Shown: positions 1-9,593 of the stretch, piece after piece
How the letters are laid out: each line of letters begins with the position of its first letter
Numbering within the stretch: the stretch's first letter is position 1
Assembly (NCBI GenBank): GCA_018402765.1
Contig: JAGYIE010000002.1
Location: 1 to 64,000 of the forward strand
Length of the DNA stretch: 64,000 nucleotides
Source: Vicingaceae bacterium
GTDB taxonomy: Bacteria > Bacteroidota > Bacteroidia > Flavobacteriales_E > Vicingaceae
Direction: 5' to 3'
The notes under the pieces: generated by a model
What the model was told of the DNA's origin: nothing
Seen by the model: the letters and a program-made list of their open reading frames with translations, nothing else
The model's database searches: none
Made by a program: the position numbers and the translations under genes

Positions 1-2496
1 GGCCTGACCCATAACCTCCAACGGCACCACCTAAACCACCTGCAATAGTCCAAGCTGTTACAGTACCACTAAGTCCAAATTGTCCTGCTAATGCTGGAGC
101 CATAAACGAACCTAATGCCCCTGCACCCAAGCCTGCTGCTCCTCCAATTACAAGACCTGATCCTATTCCTCCCCAAGTATTTCCCGACTGCCAATTCCAT
201 TGTGTCGGATCTAAATCTCCTCCGTTGGCTGAAGCACCACCAATATAACCACTGATAGCTGCACCAATAATAATTGCAGCTAAAACAATTTCTTCTCCAT
301 TAGGATCAGTATATTTCATTGGATTATTTAGGGCATAACTGTACCTATTATAGTTTTGTGTAGAAGTAGCATCTTGCACATAATTATCAGGGCTAAGCAT
401 ACGGCCTAAATAGGGGTCATAAAGTCTACCATTCATATTAATGAGTTGAAATTCTTCTATGTGCTCATGACCTGTGTAACCTCTCCATAGCCAATCTGGT
501 AAAGCTGGTAAGGTTGCAGAAGAAGTCCATGTATTAGCATCTCGGTACCTACCCCAAGGATCAAACTCTTGCTCGGCGGCAACAATTCCATTTTCATCAA
601 CCAATACATTAATAGATCCTAAATAATCTTTATAAACTGTAAATACTTGTGGTTCGCTTGTAACAGCATCTGGCGTATAATCTCTAACAACTAAAGCGCA
701 TAGACCATCACCTCCGGCTACATAATCTACGCTGTATAATAAATCCCCATTTTGGTCATATTGATATTCTGAATTCCCAACGTAAACTCTGGTTTCAGTT
801 AATCCTCCACTTGAAATAATTTGAGCTCTATTTCTGTGGTGATTTACATCGTATTCAAAATGCCATTCATTGCCATTTTCTACTATAGATTTAGGATTAT
901 GCAGCTCGTCATATTCTATATCCTGAGTAGTAGAATGAATTAAGTTTTGATTGTTATCGACCATCACTACCGCATTTTTCTTGGTTGGGTGGTAGGTATA
1001 ATCTCCAATATCTGATTTATTGTCAATGTTGCCATTATCATCATATTGCATACCAAGATACAGATTTCCATTTAATCGAGCTTCCACTAAACGATCTAAA
1101 CCATCATAGGTAAATGTTTCGGTATTATTCCTTAGTAGATCTTTTCGCATATTTAGATTAGACGTTTTCAGGTCAAACTCATACTCTCGTTCGTAAATGC
1201 CACTTGCAACTACTGTTTTAGGTCTTCCTAATTCATCGTAGGTTTTTGTGGTGGTGTTTCCATCGTACATTTGGTAAGAAGTCCAATTTCCAAAATCGTC
1301 TACGCTTTCACCATCAAAAAAAGCTTGGCCCGTTTCAGAATTATAAACTAGTTCTAAATAACCATCAGCGTTGTATTGATAAGCTACTTCTGTACCTGTT
1401 GCGTATCGCTCTAAGTTTACCCTTCCTTCGTTGTCATATTCAAACTCTTTGGTATATGAAATGCCCGCAATAATATCTGTCTGTTCTGAGACTTGACCAT
1501 TTACATTGTATTGATAGGTTACCTCAGTGCCATTAGGTGCAACTATCCGTGCTATTTGCCCTATGCCATTGCCCGAATTAAAATATGAGTAGGTATAAGT
1601 TCCTTGGCCACTAACTTCTTTTTGAAGCATTCGGCCAAAACGGTCATAAATGAAATCACTTGACGTATTATTGTTTGCATCTGTTTGGCTAGTAAGTTCT
1701 CCTACTTGATTATAATCGTAAGTAGTTGTCCCTGAATTAATCTCATTTAAATTAATTTGCTGTCCAAGATGATTGTATTCAGAACTAGAAACAGCACTCC
1801 CTTGAACCTTAGTTTCTGTCAGGTTCCCAAAGCTGTTGTAATGATGTTCAACCGGGATACCTGAATTATCCGAAGATTGTATCATCATTCCAGTAGGATC
1901 AGCTTTAGTAGAGCTAAATAGGTTGCCATCTCTAAATATCTCATTTTCATAATTCTCGTTCCAATAACTAAAAGGATTAACTTGTTGAAAGGGAGTATAG
2001 TCCGAAAGTACAGTAGAAAGAGGTTGATTGGATAAAATATTTTTATTTTTTGTTGATGTTTGTCTACCTAGAAAATCATAAGAATACGTTGTATAATTGC
2101 TGTGTATAGCGTTAAAGGGAGTTGTTGTCGTCTTAACTCTTCCTTCTTCATCATAATTAATAACTTGTTTTGTTATATCCCCATTAAAGTCGGTCGTTTC
2201 TATTAGGCGTTCTTTTCCGTTATGATCTAAATAAACTTTAGAAGAACCTAGGTTTGGCGTTGAGGTGGTAATGGAGTACAAATGAGCATCAGGAATGAAC
2301 GCATCAGCAGATGAATTCAAAAAAACATCAAACTCCCGACTAATTGTAGTTAAGTTTCCTAACTAGATGCCGAATGTAAATCATCATATATTGTTGTATT
2401 TGATCCTGAATATTGTGGACTTTCTGCTATTTCTGTTTGACTAAAAATAGAAAGAAAATAAACCAGTGCAATTTTAGTGAGTATGACCTTTTCCAT
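1..2496 (-). pseudogene. Rhs/YD-repeat secreted protein, frameshifted near its start and cut by the left edge
   Basis: The start codon at 2496 opens a 45-residue frame beginning MEKVILTKIALVYFLSIFSQ, a secretion signal, which ends at a TAG (2359-2361). The Rhs body lies in another frame, open without interruption from 2362 to position 2 (about 787 codons), with a TAG just before it at 2363-2365 and no ATG near its beginning. Restoring one T in the TAGTTAGG stretch (about 2361-2364) would join both frames as ...SASS-LGNLTTISREF. The body has many YD repeats (EYDNEGR, TYDELGRP, FTYDGLDR) and the conserved Rhs core with GRLYDPYLGRMLSP around 402-437, followed by a small hydrophobic Gly/Ala-rich stretch. 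In Rhs proteins the variable C-terminal tip, often a toxin, follows the core; here it lies beyond the window. The loss may be a real mutation or a sequencing error. Confidence 0.82.
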
Positions 2497-2500
2497 TTTC

Positions 2501-2947
2501 TTACTTTTTTACAATGATGTAACTGGATACTTTTTTCTCATTAATCAACCTCAAAACGAAATTTCCTGATGGTTGATGAGTTAAATCAAATTCATTTAAC
2601 TTGGATAAATTAGTTGATTGTTGAATTATGTTCCCCTTTATATCAATTAAAATAATTTCCGCATTCACTGAAATATTTTGATCAATTTCTACGATGACTC
2701 TTTCAGCAGTCGGGTTGGGATATATTTTTACCTGAATTCCATTCAAACTATCTAAAAACTGTTGACTTTTTCTGGCTTCAAAATCTCCAGGCTCTTCATC
2801 ACCTGGACCGTTAAGAATTAACTTTTTCTGAATTCGATTGCCAGCAGAGTCATATGTATATTCAATAGTTTGTCCATTAAGGTAATTGATGGAAAAGAAA
2901 AAAATAAAAAGAAATAAAATTCCTTTGGAAGTGGATGTATTGGTCAT
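2501..2947 (-). CDS. Small secreted protein with one YD motif and a T9SS sorting domain
   Basis: The 148-residue product starts with a signal peptide ending near LNGQ (about residue 26). It is followed at once by a single YD-repeat-like motif, YTYDSAGNRIQKK, then an acidic linker (GDEEPGDFE), then a type A T9SS C-terminal sorting domain from about residue 70, starting VKIYPNPTAERV and ending SSYIIVKK. It should be exported by the Sec system and then by T9SS to the cell surface. It lies four bases upstream of the Rhs gene on the same strand, so the two are probably co-transcribed. The YD motif suggests it is a detached tail or shortened relative of an Rhs protein. No catalytic domain is visible; its role is unknown. 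Confidence 0.8.
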   Translation of the reverse strand: MTNTSTSKGILFLFIFFFSINYLNGQTIEYTYDSAGNRIQKKLILNGPGDEEPGDFEARKSQQFLDSLNGIQVKIYPNPTAERVIVEIDQNISVNAEIILIDIKGNIIQQSTNLSKLNEFDLTHQPSGNFVLRLINEKKVSSYIIVKK

Positions 2948-3047
2948 TGATATAGAGCTATTTGGTAATTATTGAAACAAATAAACGAATAAAATCTTAT
3001 TATTACTTGTTTTTAATAAAAAAATGTTACCATTTGATTTATAACAC

Positions 3048-3055
3048 TATATTTG
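3048..3055 (+). promoter_or_regulatory. Candidate -7 element TATATTTG
   Basis: TATATTTG matches the Bacteroidota sigma factor -7 consensus TAnnTTTG and ends four bases before the ATG at 3060. No clear TTG -33 element is found at the usual distance. If used, the transcript would have almost no leader. Confidence 0.45.
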
Positions 3056-3059
3056 TTTT

Positions 3060-5114
3060 ATGAAAAACCTAATAACGACCCTAACTTTTAGCCTAATTTT
3101 ATTAAACTCATCATTCGCACAAACATTCGATTGGGTAAATACAGCAAAAATTTTTCAAAGCAATAGTTTTTCTGATACCAAAGTTGATATCATAGGAAAT
3201 GCTTATTCTGCAGGTATTATTAAAGATTCAATTAGTTTCGATTCCGTGCCTGCAGGAATAACAAGTAAACTCTATGGTAATTATGATTCATATATCACTA
3301 AAGTAGATACATTAGGAGAAATTAAATGGATTGGCCAACTTAATGGTAGCATAGAATCATTTGACATAGATAATGCAGGGAACATGTATTTGTTTTTCTT
3401 CTACCTTGATACAATAGATGCCGATCCAGGTCCTGGCGTTTTTTTATTACCAAAGAATAATTCTCCTGGCTACCCGGTTTCTATGGGTGTAGCAAAAATA
3501 GATACCCAAGGAAATTTAGTTTGGGCAACAAGTATAACTGCCCAAGGAATATCGGATGCAATCATTTCTGTTAGTAATGATGGTGATTTATTCTTGGTTA
3601 TTACACAATCAGGCAAAGTAGACTTAGACCCATCGCCGACATCCGTTTACAGCCCTTCACTTTTAAGTAAAAACTCAATATTTAAATGGAATACAGATGG
3701 AAATTTCATGTGGGGTGGTGGACTTGGAGGGTTTAATACAACGAATATTATTTTCAACTCTTTGGAAGTAAAATTGAATAGAATAATTTTAACAGGTATT
3801 TTCCAAGGCACTTTAGATTTTAATATTGACACTAACGTAACAAACAACAGAACCTCTGCTAATTTTTCTAATCTATTCATTTTGGCATATGATACTTCTG
3901 GTATCTTCCAGTGGGTACATGACTTCCCCAAACAAAACAATTCTGAAATAATTGGCTCTTATTTAGACAATGAATCAAATATTTATTTGTCAGGTCGGTT
4001 TCGTGATCCGATGGACTTTAATTTTGGAGCAGGACAGGCAATCTTGACACCTGTAAATGGTGACAACATTTTCATTTTAAAAATGGATTCAGCAGGAAGT
4101 TTTACTTGGGTTAAACAGATAACGGGTATTTCTCCTTTTCCGCAAATTTTTAGTGTTAACATCCATGGTGGTAATACAGATAGCTTCTATATTACATTAA
4201 TCTTAAATGGAGCTTTGGATTTAACTCCCTCTAACCCGGCCACTAACATAATTAATTCTAATGGTATTTTTCAAAACTATACCTTGAGATACAAATTGAA
4301 CGGAACATATAATGATTCTTGGTCTATAGGCCTTGGTGGTAGTATTCTTGTTGAGAAGCTATTTGTCAGTAGACGCAACGATTTAACATACACTGGCAAA
4401 TTTATTGATTCAGTTGATTTCGACCCGACGCAATTAAATCAATTTAGGTTTGGTACAGTGCGTTCGTTATATATCCTTCGCCTCAACCAATGTTTTGAAA
4501 CCAACAGTCAAATTTTAGCTCAGTCTTGTGGTAATTTTCTTTCTCCATCAGGTAATTTTATTTGGAATACAAGTGGCGCCTTTGTAGATACCATCACGAA
4601 TCACATGGGTTGTGATAGTGTAATTGATGTTAATCTATCTGTAATAAATACGGATACTACGTTATTCTTATTGGGAACTTCGCTGGCGAGTAATGAATTT
4701 TCTGCTACCTACCAGTGGTTAGATTGCAATTCCAATTTTGCTGCAATTCCAAATCAAACGGCACAGTTATTTACGCCTATCCAAAATGGTAATTATGCGT
4801 TAGAAATAACTAAAAATAGCTGTGTAGACACTACTGCCTGTTTTGCATACAACTTGGTTGGTAATCAAGAGTTTTCTTTAGAAAATTCGATTCAGATCTT
4901 TCCAAATCCATCCGATGGCCAATTTACTCTATTGATGAGTTCATCGTATGAACGTTTAACGATTACAGACATTTCTGGTAGAATTGTTTGGAGTCAAAAT
5001 GAATCTTCTCATTTGAACACAAGCATCGACCTTAGTTTTTGTAAAAATGGTATCTATTTCATGGAAATAATCAGTGAGGGAGAACGTGTTGTGAAGAAGC
5101 TGTTGAAAATATAA
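3060..5114 (+). CDS. T9SS-exported propeller-like surface protein
   Basis: A 684-residue secreted protein. The signal peptide is residues 1-20 (cleavage after SSFA). Residues about 22-480 contain recurring blocks with segments such as WVNTAKIF, GNAYSAG, DSYITKVDTLGEIKW and FDPTQLN, plus Asp-rich turns (DADPGP, DLDPSP), the pattern of SBBP-like beta-propeller proteins common in Bacteroidota. A Cys-containing stretch follows (about 480-590). The type A T9SS sorting domain occupies about 612-684, starting QIFPNPSDGQF and ending ERVVKKLLKI. It is transcribed divergently from the Rhs operon. No enzyme motif is seen; adhesion or surface display is plausible but inferred. Confidence 0.82.
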   Translation: MKNLITTLTFSLILLNSSFAQTFDWVNTAKIFQSNSFSDTKVDIIGNAYSAGIIKDSISFDSVPAGITSKLYGNYDSYITKVDTLGEIKWIGQLNGSIESFDIDNAGNMYLFFFYLDTIDADPGPGVFLLPKNNSPGYPVSMGVAKIDTQGNLVWATSITAQGISDAIISVSNDGDLFLVITQSGKVDLDPSPTSVYSPSLLSKNSIFKWNTDGNFMWGGGLGGFNTTNIIFNSLEVKLNRIILTGIFQGTLDFNIDTNVTNNRTSANFSNLFILAYDTSGIFQWVHDFPKQNNSEIIGSYLDNESNIYLSGRFRDPMDFNFGAGQAILTPVNGDNIFILKMDSAGSFTWVKQITGISPFPQIFSVNIHGGNTDSFYITLILNGALDLTPSNPATNIINSNGIFQNYTLRYKLNGTYNDSWSIGLGGSILVEKLFVSRRNDLTYTGKFIDSVDFDPTQLNQFRFGTVRSLYILRLNQCFETNSQILAQSCGNFLSPSGNFIWNTSGAFVDTITNHMGCDSVIDVNLSVINTDTTLFLLGTSLASNEFSATYQWLDCNSNFAAIPNQTAQLFTPIQNGNYALEITKNSCVDTTACFAYNLVGNQEFSLENSIQIFPNPSDGQFTLLMSSSYERLTITDISGRIVWSQNESSHLNTSIDLSFCKNGIYFMEIISEGERVVKKLLKI

Positions 5115-5496
5115 ATGTAATTCAGAACAAAAATACTTGGTGTTTATTTAAAAAACTATCTGGTTTTAACGATTATCCTAAGAAACAAGGGAACAATACA
5201 ATTTCTCCATTTTATGAATTCTTATCTCATCTCCTCGTTTATCAACTATTTTCGTCTTACTAACTGATTTATTTAGTTTAAAATTATAACTTTTTAACCT
5301 GTTGAGTTTTTTGGGGGACTTGCAATACATATAATTTATAATCGAACTTTTATAAAATAATTAATCCACTATACAGGGTAACATCTTCTATAATTTTGTA
5401 GATAAATTGACAAAAAAATCTAAAACTGAATATACCGTAACTTTAAATTCGTCTACCTAGACTTTACAATCTCGCTAATATAAACCTTAAAAACAT
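5115..5496. other. 382-bp AT-rich gap without a gene
   Basis: No ORF above about 17 codons and no RNA gene was recognised. TAATTTTG at 5391-5398 matches TAnnTTTG on the plus strand and could be the -7 element for the gene at 5497, giving a leader of about 93 bases; its -33 element is not convincing. No strong hairpin terminator for the preceding gene was found. Confidence 0.5.
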
Positions 5497-6105
5497 ATGA
5501 TGCTAAGAACAATTATCCTTTATTTAGTTACGCTAACATTTTTATTTGAAGCCAAAGCTCAAAATAAAAATTCAGATCTACCAATATATAATCGACCAAA
5601 TCAATTGGTAGCGCAGTTAGCCAATGGCACTATTCTGGTACGATTAAATACGGGTGAAAAGCAATTGGAATTATTAGAAAAAATGAAACTCTCAAAAAAG
5701 CATACTGCATTACAAAAAGAAATTGAAGAAGAAAACAACGAAATAATTGATGCATTTTCAAATAAACTAACCTACGCATCAAGAGTTTATTTCTTTAAAA
5801 GTAGCGATAGCCCAAAAATTAAATCAAAAGCGTTTTCGGGTAATCTATTTGATAAAAATGGGAAGAGAATTAATGAGGAGGAGAAAACTATTGGAACTTA
5901 TGTAATTGCTGAGTTTGCAAAAACCGAAGAAATGGGGATTCCTGCTCTCGTTATCTCAGATGATCAATTTAATCAGCTTGAACCTCCTTTTCCTTATTTT
6001 ATAAGGACGTTTGAATCATTACCAGTATTCAATCGCTCATATGAAAGAACAGTAGAACTATTTGATGAAAGATTAAGAACCTATCACAAATTCCATTCAG
6101 AATAA
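5497..6105 (+). CDS. Secreted protein of unknown function
   Basis: A 202-residue protein with a signal peptide (MMLRTIILYLVTLTFLFEAKAQ, cleavage after residue 21-22). The mature part is charged and probably helical in the middle (Lys/Glu-rich, about 60-90). The rest has no motif I recognise; it contains no Cys, no sorting domain and no transmembrane segment after the signal, so a periplasmic protein is the simplest reading. It stands alone, with a 382-bp gap upstream and a strong shared terminator downstream. Two consecutive ATG codons begin the frame; the first is used here. Confidence 0.75.
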   Translation: MMLRTIILYLVTLTFLFEAKAQNKNSDLPIYNRPNQLVAQLANGTILVRLNTGEKQLELLEKMKLSKKHTALQKEIEEENNEIIDAFSNKLTYASRVYFFKSSDSPKIKSKAFSGNLFDKNGKRINEEEKTIGTYVIAEFAKTEEMGIPALVISDDQFNQLEPPFPYFIRTFESLPVFNRSYERTVELFDERLRTYHKFHSE

Positions 6106-6114
6106 ACATAAAAA

Positions 6115-6141
6115 AATAGGCATCTAAAAAAGATGCCTATT
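6115..6141. terminator. Bidirectional terminator hairpin
   Basis: An 11-bp perfect stem (AATAGGCATCT with AGATGCCTATT) and an AAAAA loop, with A-rich sequence on the left and a T-rich stretch on the right. It lies between convergent genes ending at 6105 and 6165 and can serve both. Confidence 0.85.
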
Positions 6142-6164
6142 ATAATTTTATTTCGTCAGTTGAG

Positions 6165-6611
6165 TTAACTCAACATACCTTTTACAATTCTTGAGATATC
6201 CTTACCGTCAGCTTTTCCTGAAAGCTGTTTAGTAGCTGCACCCATCACTTTACCCATATCAGCAGGACTAGTTGCACCGGTTTCTCCAATGATCGCTGTA
6301 ATAGCTTTAACCAACTCCTCCTCGCTCATTTGCTGCGGCAAATATTGTTGAATAATGATTGCTTGATCGATTTCGTCATTAGCTAAATCATCTCTTCCTT
6401 GAGTTTTGTATATTTCAGCTGCTTCCCGTCGCTGCTTTACTTGCTTTTGAAGCATGCGCACTTCTTCGGCCTCAGCATCTACATTTCCACCTTTTTCGGT
6501 CGCAGCTAACAATAGAGCAGACTTTATTGCTCTTAAGGCAGCCAACTTAGGTTGATTGCGCTCTTTCATTGCTGTTTTAATATCGTTGTTAATCTGTTCT
6601 GTTAATGTCAT
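6165..6611 (-). CDS. GatB/YqeY domain-containing protein
   Basis: A 148-residue protein matching the full-length YqeY family: an N-terminal helical stretch (MTLTEQINNDIKTAMKERNQ...LAALRAIKSALL) followed by the helical tail shared with GatB (QYLPQQMSEEELVKAI, ATSPADMGKVMGAA). The tail in GatB contacts tRNA; the function of stand-alone YqeY proteins is not settled. It lies downstream of ftsZ but is separated by about 100 bp and a hairpin terminator, so it may be transcribed partly on its own. The start is well supported by family length. Confidence 0.92.
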   Translation of the reverse strand: MTLTEQINNDIKTAMKERNQPKLAALRAIKSALLLAATEKGGNVDAEAEEVRMLQKQVKQRREAAEIYKTQGRDDLANDEIDQAIIIQQYLPQQMSEEELVKAITAIIGETGATSPADMGKVMGAATKQLSGKADGKDISRIVKGMLS

Positions 6612-6640
6612 AGCGTTTTCATTTTAGAAAATACAAAGAT

Positions 6641-6684
6641 AAAAAAAAGCCACTCTCTCCCGACGGTACTCAGAAAGAATGGCT
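6641..6684 (-). terminator. Terminator after ftsZ
   Basis: Read on the minus strand, AGCCATTCT pairs with AGAGTGGCT (one G-U pair), the inner stem continues with wobble pairs, and eight T residues follow directly (6641-6648). It lies between ftsZ and the YqeY-like gene. Confidence 0.7.
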
Positions 6685-6712
6685 TCTAAATCTAAAAAGT
6701 AATAAAAGTTAA

Positions 6713-8248
6713 TTAATCTACATTGTCATGTAAGAATGAATTATTTTGACGTAAAGTTGTCTTTTTTTCATCATCCTCAGAAAGCGTATATCGAGAAACG
6801 TTAGACTCTGACGAATGAGGTGTTGCATCTAAACGGATATTTCTTCTTTTATATGCAGGCTCATTTTCTAAATCATTAATTCCTCCTGGAGTCTTCATCT
6901 TAAGGTTCATGCTCTTCAATTTTAAAACACGCTCCTGAGCTCTTCTCATTTGCTCTTCGTCGCTCATTGTTTTACGTTGAAACTGATCCATAGAATCGTC
7001 CTTAGCTTCCTCAATATCTTCCTTTAAAGTATGGCGAATAACCTCATGCTCTGGCTTTTTCATCTCAGGCTCTGGTTTAGGCTCAGGCTTTTTGATTTCG
7101 AATTCAAAACTTACTTGATTCTCTGACGCCTTTAAATAAGGCTCATTTTCTAAAGGTTTCTCTTCTTCTTTAGTAATTGACTCACCGGCAACTTGCTGAG
7201 TTATATTCGTATTTACTTCTTCTTCTAGTTTTCTAACTATCTTTTTGGGCTCTTGATTTCCAGCAGATAAATCTATCGCACTTTTTGACCCAAAACCAGT
7301 TGCTACTATCGTAACACTAACTTTGTTTCCAAGTGACTCATCTATACCGTTACCCCAAATAATATCAGCACTATTACCCGCTTCTTCTTGAATATAATCA
7401 GTAATTGCGTCAATCTCGTCCATAGAGATCTCATCCTCGCCTGAAGTAATATTTAGCAGAATATACTTCGCACCTTTGATTTCATTATCGTTTAATAGCG
7501 GGGATGCCATAGCTTTGGTTACAGCGGTTATAGCTCTATCGTTTCCTTCAGCACTAGCAGAACCCATAATTGCAGTTCCACCATCTTTCATTACTGTTTT
7601 CACATCTTCAAAATCCACGTTGATGTATCCTGCTACTGTTATGATTTCCGCAATACCTTTAGCAGCAACAGTTAAAATATCGTCAGCTTTAGAAAATGCT
7701 TCAGACATTTTTAAGTTACCGTACATCTCTCGAAGCTTATCATTACAAATAATAAGCATGGTATCAACATTTTCACGCAGAGCCTCTAAACCTTCGTCTG
7801 CCTGCATTTTACGTCTTCTACCTTCAAATGAAAATGGAATTGTAACAATACCTACAGTAAGAATTCCCATCTCCCGGGCTGTTTGCGCGATGATTGGAGC
7901 AGCTCCAGTCCCTGTTCCGCCACCCATTCCTGCAGTAATAAAAACCATTTGGGTATTATTTGCAAACAACTCTTTTAAGTCATCTACATTTTCAATCGCT
8001 GAGTTTTTCCCAACTTCCGGATTAGAACCTGCACCCCTACCTTCAGTAAGTGTAGCTCCAAGCTGTATTTTGTTTGGAATTGGACTTAAATCAAGCGCCT
8101 GCTGATCTGTATTGCAGATAACAAAATCCACTCCTGTAATTCCTTGATTATACATGTGATTTACAGCGTTACTGCCGCCGCCGCCAACACCTATCACTTT
8201 TATGATAGACGATTGCTCTTTTTGTAAATTAAAATTCACCATACTCAT
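6713..8248 (-). CDS. ftsZ: Cell division protein FtsZ
   Basis: The tubulin-like GTPase that assembles the Z ring at midcell. The 511-residue protein has GVGGGGSNAVNHM (about 20-32), the tubulin signature GGGTGTG (109-115) and the synergy-loop region NVDFEDV. The GTPase core ends near residue 335; a long Glu/Lys/Pro-rich linker follows, and the chain ends in SFLHDNVD, which fits the Bacteroidota C-terminal tail that binds FtsA and other partners. It is the last division gene of the dcw cluster, 48 bp after ftsA, and a terminator follows. The first methionine is used; a second lies two residues later. Confidence 0.98.
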   Translation of the reverse strand: MSMVNFNLQKEQSSIIKVIGVGGGGSNAVNHMYNQGITGVDFVICNTDQQALDLSPIPNKIQLGATLTEGRGAGSNPEVGKNSAIENVDDLKELFANNTQMVFITAGMGGGTGTGAAPIIAQTAREMGILTVGIVTIPFSFEGRRRKMQADEGLEALRENVDTMLIICNDKLREMYGNLKMSEAFSKADDILTVAAKGIAEIITVAGYINVDFEDVKTVMKDGGTAIMGSASAEGNDRAITAVTKAMASPLLNDNEIKGAKYILLNITSGEDEISMDEIDAITDYIQEEAGNSADIIWGNGIDESLGNKVSVTIVATGFGSKSAIDLSAGNQEPKKIVRKLEEEVNTNITQQVAGESITKEEEKPLENEPYLKASENQVSFEFEIKKPEPKPEPEMKKPEHEVIRHTLKEDIEEAKDDSMDQFQRKTMSDEEQMRRAQERVLKLKSMNLKMKTPGGINDLENEPAYKRRNIRLDATPHSSESNVSRYTLSEDDEKKTTLRQNNSFLHDNVD

Positions 8249-8296
8249 ACAACTGATTTTATATTTCTATTCTGCTAAATTTCTATTGTCTATTTC

Positions 8297-9589
8297 TTAA
8301 TCTTCTTCTTCAAAAAACTGTTTTCCTTTGCTCAATATATTTTGGAAAAACCCACCTTTGGTCCTCTCCCCTTGTCTAACTGATCCATTATCAAGAACAT
8401 TATCATCTTGCTTATTAATTCTATTCTTCTGTTTATCCAGTTTTTGAAATCCTTTTAGAACGAGGCCAACACTAGTCGCAAACATTGGACTAGTTAATTC
8501 ATCAGCATTTCCTTTTGCTAAATACTCATTTGGATAACCTATTCGAGTATCCATCCCTGTAACATATTCAAATAATTGTCCTACATGCTTCAACTGAGCA
8601 CCTCCACCTGTAATAACCATTCCGGCAATCAATTTATTTTCATAACCAGAGTTTTTAATTTCATAATAGATACTTTCTATTATTTCCTCTAATCGGGATT
8701 GAATAATATTTGCTAAATTCTTTATCGATATCTCTTTTGGCTCTCTTCCTCTTAATCCGGGAATTGAGACTATTTCATTTTCCTGACTCTCATTTGCCAG
8801 TGCTGAACCAAACTTAATTTTTAGTAATTCAGCTTGATTTTTAATAATTGAGCATCCCCCTTTGATATCTTCTGTAATCACATTACCTCCGAAAGGAATA
8901 ACAGCAGTGTGACGAATTATACCATCTTGAAATATTGCTACATCAGTAGTTCCACCGCCAATATCTACCAAAACTACTCCAGCCTCTTTCTCTTCTTGAC
9001 TCAAAACAGCCTCGGAAGATGCTAGTGGTTCTAAAATTAAGTCCTGCAATTCTAATCCTGCTTTATGAATACACTTTGAAATATTTTTTGCAGCTGCTAC
9101 CTGTCCTGTGATAATATGAAAATTGGCCTCTAATCGAATACCAGCCATTCCGACAGGATCTTTTATTCCTTGCTCATTATCGACAATAAACTCTTGAGGT
9201 AGTACGTCAATAATTTCCTCACCAGGAAGCATTACTAATTTATGCATATCATTGATTAATAAATCAATATCCTCTTGACCTATTTCATCATCTAATGAAT
9301 TTCTTACCCGAATACCTCTGTGCTGCAAACTCTTAATGTGCTGACCTGCAATTCCTACATTCACCACCTTTATGTCAACACCGCTCTTCTGCTCTGCCTC
9401 ATCTACGGCATCACGGATCGACTGAACTGTTTTTTCGATATTGGCAACTACGCCACGAGTAACACCCAATGACTCCGATTTCCCCATACCCAAAACCTCT
9501 AGTTTTCCGTGCTCATTCTTGCGACCAACCATGACCACAATCTTGGTAGTTCCAATATCCAACCCTACAACTATGTCAGAAGAATCCAT
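8297..9589 (-). CDS. ftsA: Cell division protein FtsA
   Basis: An actin-like ATPase that tethers FtsZ to the membrane. The phosphate-1 motif VGLDIGTTK follows the start directly, the SHS2 insertion and the phosphate-2 motif (VLVDIGGGTTDVA) come next, and the C-terminus ends in an amphipathic stretch (GGFFQNILSKGKQFFEEED) that fits the membrane-targeting helix. I take the Met at 9589 (MDSSDIVVGLDIGTTK), giving 430 residues: it starts five bases after the ftsQ stop and matches the family's N-terminus. An in-frame ATG at 9625 would add 12 residues and overlap ftsQ; it cannot be excluded. Confidence 0.95.
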   Translation of the reverse strand: MDSSDIVVGLDIGTTKIVVMVGRKNEHGKLEVLGMGKSESLGVTRGVVANIEKTVQSIRDAVDEAEQKSGVDIKVVNVGIAGQHIKSLQHRGIRVRNSLDDEIGQEDIDLLINDMHKLVMLPGEEIIDVLPQEFIVDNEQGIKDPVGMAGIRLEANFHIITGQVAAAKNISKCIHKAGLELQDLILEPLASSEAVLSQEEKEAGVVLVDIGGGTTDVAIFQDGIIRHTAVIPFGGNVITEDIKGGCSIIKNQAELLKIKFGSALANESQENEIVSIPGLRGREPKEISIKNLANIIQSRLEEIIESIYYEIKNSGYENKLIAGMVITGGGAQLKHVGQLFEYVTGMDTRIGYPNEYLAKGNADELTSPMFATSVGLVLKGFQKLDKQKNRINKQDDNVLDNGSVRQGERTKGGFFQNILSKGKQFFEEED

Positions 9590-9593
9590 ACTC

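Noticed and set aside
7476-8105. A 209-codon frame on the plus strand
   Set aside because: It lies wholly inside ftsZ on the opposite strand and has the low-complexity look of an antisense frame; ftsZ is certain.
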